From NCBI GenBank assembly GCA_039815825.1, contig JBCBYO010000002.1:1-64000 (forward strand): a stretch of DNA of 64,000 bases. Reading direction: 5' to 3'. The notes beneath the pieces were generated by a model, which saw only the letters and a list, made by a program, of their open reading frames with translations, searched no databases and had not been told where the DNA came from. Position numbers and translations under genes: made by a program. Of this stretch, positions 61,957 to 64,000 are shown one piece after another; position 1 is the first letter of the stretch, and the number at the start of each line of letters is the position of its first letter. Source of the DNA: JBCBDX01 sp039815825 (GTDB taxonomy: Bacteria > Pseudomonadota > Alphaproteobacteria > Rhizobiales > Rhizobiaceae).

Positions 61957-62750
61957 GTCGGCGCGTTTGGTGGGGCGATTTCACAGCCCGCGAATTCGAA
62001 GACATCGATCCGCACAAAACCATAGCGGTGCTGCCCATCGCAGCAACCGAACAACACGGACCACACCTGCCCGTTTCAACCGATCATGCCATCATGAAAG
62101 GCATGCTGGACACCGTCTTCCCATTGCTACCAGACGAGATAGACGCTCGCTTCCTGCCGATCCAATGTATTGGCAAATCCAATGAGCATATCCGCGTGCC
62201 CGGTACGCTCACGATGGATGCAACAACCATCATCGATGCGTGGAACCAGATTGGAGACAGTGTTGCGCGCACCGGGATTCGCAAGCTGGTTATTGTGAAC
62301 TCGCACGGCGGGAACGAAGAACTGATGGGCATAGTGGCCCGCGACCTACGGGTGCGACACGATATGTTGGCTGTTAAAACCAGCTGGAACCGTTTTGGTT
62401 TTCCCGACGGGATGTTTTCGCAAGACAATCGGACCCACGGAATCCATGGCGACGATTATGAAACTTCGCTCATGCTGCACTTTGCGCCGCAAACCGTGAA
62501 AATGGAGCATGCGCAAAATTTTGCGTCGGCAACCCCCCGCGCGCGTCAAACCTTCAAGCATCTGGCACCGCAGAGCCCGCATGCCTATGCGTGGATAGCA
62601 GGAGACATCAATCCCGACGGTGTGGCCGGTGAAGCGCATCTCGCCACCGCCGAAAAGGGCGCCGCCGCCGCGGACCACCAAGCAACGGGCTTTGTAGAGC
62701 TGCTCACAGACGTCCGCGCCATGAAGCTGGAAGAATGGCTAACGGGTTAG
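61953..62750 (+). CDS. Creatininase-family amidohydrolase
   Basis: This 265-residue protein has the creatininase fold with metal-binding residues: LPIAATEQHGPHLPVSTDHA (about residues 26-45), NSHGGNEELM (about residue 115) and the Asp/Glu region THGIHGDDYETSLML. The family opens creatinine, removes formyl groups from pyrimidines (ArfB) or cleaves peptides (MftE). Beside RidA and a cytosine-deaminase-like enzyme, opening of a cyclic amide or removal of an acyl group is the likely role. Confidence 0.92.
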   Translation: MSRRVWWGDFTAREFEDIDPHKTIAVLPIAATEQHGPHLPVSTDHAIMKGMLDTVFPLLPDEIDARFLPIQCIGKSNEHIRVPGTLTMDATTIIDAWNQIGDSVARTGIRKLVIVNSHGGNEELMGIVARDLRVRHDMLAVKTSWNRFGFPDGMFSQDNRTHGIHGDDYETSLMLHFAPQTVKMEHAQNFASATPRARQTFKHLAPQSPHAYAWIAGDINPDGVAGEAHLATAEKGAAAADHQATGFVELLTDVRAMKLEEWLTG

Positions 62751-63098
62751 TCACCCATCAATTGGCGTTTGATGATGGCTCATCAGTTTCCAGCCGTCAT
62801 CGGACTTAACCCACGTCGTTGTGCAATGGGAGACACGGTCACCGCCAGCTGATATGCCACGGCCCTTGTAAGCCACCGAGACCGCATCACCTTGGTGGGC
62901 GACATGTTTCTCAGTCATTTCAACATCCGTGCACGGCCCCTCTTCGCCCATGGAAGACACAAACGCGTTGCCGGCGAAAATACCCATTGGCGGGGGAAAC
63001 GCATAAACTGCCTGCTGATGCAGGATTCGCTCATAGTATGAACGGCCTTCCACCCAGCATTTGCGCTCCAATTCCCATATTTCATCCAGATCGACCAT
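62751..63098 (-). CDS. SnoaL-like (NTF2-fold) protein
   Basis: A 115-residue protein with the NTF2/SnoaL-like layout (VSVAYKGRGISAGGDRVSHC then TTTWVKSDDGWKLMSHHQTP at the end, as in Cif-type or ketosteroid-isomerase-like proteins). It converges on the creatininase-family gene with no base between the stops and is divergent from urease. No function is recognised. Confidence 0.85.
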   Translation of the reverse strand: MVDLDEIWELERKCWVEGRSYYERILHQQAVYAFPPPMGIFAGNAFVSSMGEEGPCTDVEMTEKHVAHQGDAVSVAYKGRGISAGGDRVSHCTTTWVKSDDGWKLMSHHQTPIDG

Positions 63099-63211
63099 TT
63101 TTACCCCCTATGGCTCAGCGATGAAATTTAGGGCGTAAACTGCCCAAACTTATGGCTTCAAACTAGGCGAACACTGCCCTAAGGTCGATAAAAAAGACCA
63201 CGGGGAACACC

Positions 63212-63514
63212 ATGCAATTATCGCCACGCGAAAAAGACAAACTTCTTGTCGCCATGGCCGCCATCGTTGCGCGCAAACGTTTGGAGCGCGGCGTCAAACT
63301 CAATCACCCCGAAGCCATCGCACTGATAACCGACTTCGTTGTCGAAGGCGCCCGGGACGGAAGGTCCGTCGCCGACCTCATGCAGGCAGGCGCTCATGTG
63401 ATCACGCGCGACCAGTGCATGGAGGGCGTGCCCGAGATGATCCACGACATTCAGGTGGAGGCAACGTTCCCCGACGGGACAAAACTCGTCACCGTGCACG
63501 AACCGATCAGATAG
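63212..63514 (+). CDS. ureA: Urease gamma subunit UreA
   Basis: UreA is the small gamma subunit of urease, which splits urea to ammonia and carbamate. The 100-residue protein is canonical: LSPREKDKLLVAMAAIVARK at the start and GAHVITRDQCMEGVPEMIHD near residue 62. It is preceded by a 113-base gap with the promoter and followed by ureB after 10 bases. Confidence 0.97.
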   Translation: MQLSPREKDKLLVAMAAIVARKRLERGVKLNHPEAIALITDFVVEGARDGRSVADLMQAGAHVITRDQCMEGVPEMIHDIQVEATFPDGTKLVTVHEPIR

Positions 63515-63524
63515 GAGGCGTCAA

Positions 63525-63830
63525 ATGATCCCCGGAGAAGTTATTACCGCAGGCGGCGACATCACGCTCAATGCTGGTTCAGAAACCCTCACCATCAAAG
63601 TTGCCAACACCGGCGACCGCCCGGTTCAAGTCGGCTCGCACTATCATTTTTATGAAACCAATGCGGCGCTCGACTTTGACCGCGAAGCGACAAAAGGCAT
63701 GCGTCTCGATATTGCTGCTGGCACTGCGGTGCGCTTTGAGCCCGGGCAAGAGCGCGATGTGACGCTCGTGCCGATCTCCGGCAAGCGGGAAATCTATGGC
63801 TTCAACCAGAAAGTCATGGGCCGCCTATGA
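63525..63830 (+). CDS. ureB: Urease beta subunit UreB
   Basis: UreB is the beta subunit of urease. The 101-residue protein shows MIPGEVITAGGDITLNAG and the family block VGSHYHFYETNAALDFDRE (about residue 37), then GTAVRFEPGQERDVTLVPI. AGGAGG precedes the ATG. The stop overlaps the next gene by 4 bases (ATGA). Confidence 0.97.
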   Translation: MIPGEVITAGGDITLNAGSETLTIKVANTGDRPVQVGSHYHFYETNAALDFDREATKGMRLDIAAGTAVRFEPGQERDVTLVPISGKREIYGFNQKVMGRL

Positions 63831-64000
63831 GGTTGGTGCTGGTCGCGCTTTTGGCAGCCCTGCCAACCACCGCGTTCGCGCAGGATTGGGATTGCGGTGA
63901 CGCCGGCAATTTGCCCCAACAGGGCATGAACTACTGCGCCTATCAGGATTGGCAGACAGCCGACCGCGCGCTTAATGCGCTATGGCCTCAGGTGAAGAGT
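63827..64000 (+). CDS. LprI/DUF1311-like secreted protein in the urease operon, N-terminal part
   Basis: A frame that is open to the window end starts at ATG 63827 with a signal peptide (RLVLVALLAALPTTAFA then QDW) and a mature part with two early cysteines (DWDCGDAGN; MNYCAYQDWQTADRALNALW), the layout of LprI/DUF1311 lysozyme-inhibitor-like proteins. It overlaps ureB by 4 bases, so it is part of the operon; ureC is expected after it. Its job in urease expression is not established. Confidence 0.85.
   Translation, partial: MRLVLVALLAALPTTAFAQDWDCGDAGNLPQQGMNYCAYQDWQTADRALNALWPQVKS

Noticed and set aside
1..64000. CRISPR arrays, tRNA or rRNA genes, insertion sequences, phage genes
   Set aside because: No regularly spaced repeats, no cloverleaf-like segments and no transposase or integrase frames were noticed on either strand.

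Overview
The window is most of a photosynthesis gene cluster (PGC) of an alphaproteobacterium, followed by about 25 kb of transport and catabolic genes. The gene set is that of an aerobic anoxygenic phototroph: bacteriochlorophyll a genes, the spheroidene/spheroidenone carotenoid branch (crtA, crtB, crtC, crtD, crtE, crtF, crtI), type-2 reaction centre genes with pufQ, the O2-dependent ring cyclase acsF and no bchE within the window, and the redox/light regulators PpaA(AerR) and PpsR(CrtJ). The gene order, plus a urease operon that carries an LprI-like gene between ureB and the next gene, suggests a marine Hyphomicrobiales- or Rhodobacterales-type bacterium. This is inference; no 16S or other marker gene is present.

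Layout. 1-4.6 kb: 3' end of crtI, crtB and an overlapping 52-codon membrane ORF (+), facing crtC and crtD (-). 4.6-14.7 kb: a long + superoperon crtE-crtF-bchC-bchX-bchY-bchZ-pufQ-pufB-pufA-pufL-pufM, ended by a terminator. 14.7-31.6 kb: a - superoperon read from right to left, bchF-bchN-bchB-bchH-bchL-bchM-lhaA-puhA-puhB-puhC-(unknown)-acsF-puhE-hemA-crtA-idi. 31.7-38.1 kb: + strand ppaA-ppsR-bchG-pucC-like-bchP-small membrane ORF, facing tspO (-). Sites of the CrtJ/PpsR type (TGT-N12-ACA) lie before crtE, bchC, bchG and bchF; the first three are arranged as tandem sites exactly 26 bp apart. bchI, bchD, bchO, bchE, bchJ, pufC, pufX and puc (LH2) genes are not in the window; some may lie upstream of crtI.

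38.6-50.5 kb: a catabolic set (SDR, double SnoaL-like protein, VOC protein, HisD-family dehydrogenase, LacI-type regulator, all -) is divergent from a peptide/opine-type ABC transporter with two substrate-binding proteins, two permeases and a fused double ATPase (+). 50.5-54.7 kb: WD40 protein and CobW-type GTPase (metal homeostasis), a small unknown gene, and an orphan SARP-like regulator with TolB/TPR-like parts.

54.8-64 kb: a nitrogen-compound cluster. The - operon encodes an NMT1/THI5-type ABC importer, a cytosine-deaminase-family amidohydrolase, an FAD oxidoreductase and two flavodoxin-fold quinone reductases. It is divergent from RidA and a creatininase-family hydrolase, and it sits beside the start of a urease operon (ureA, ureB, LprI-like). 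Together these suggest uptake and stepwise breakdown of a small N-heterocycle to ammonia. The substrate cannot be named from sequence.
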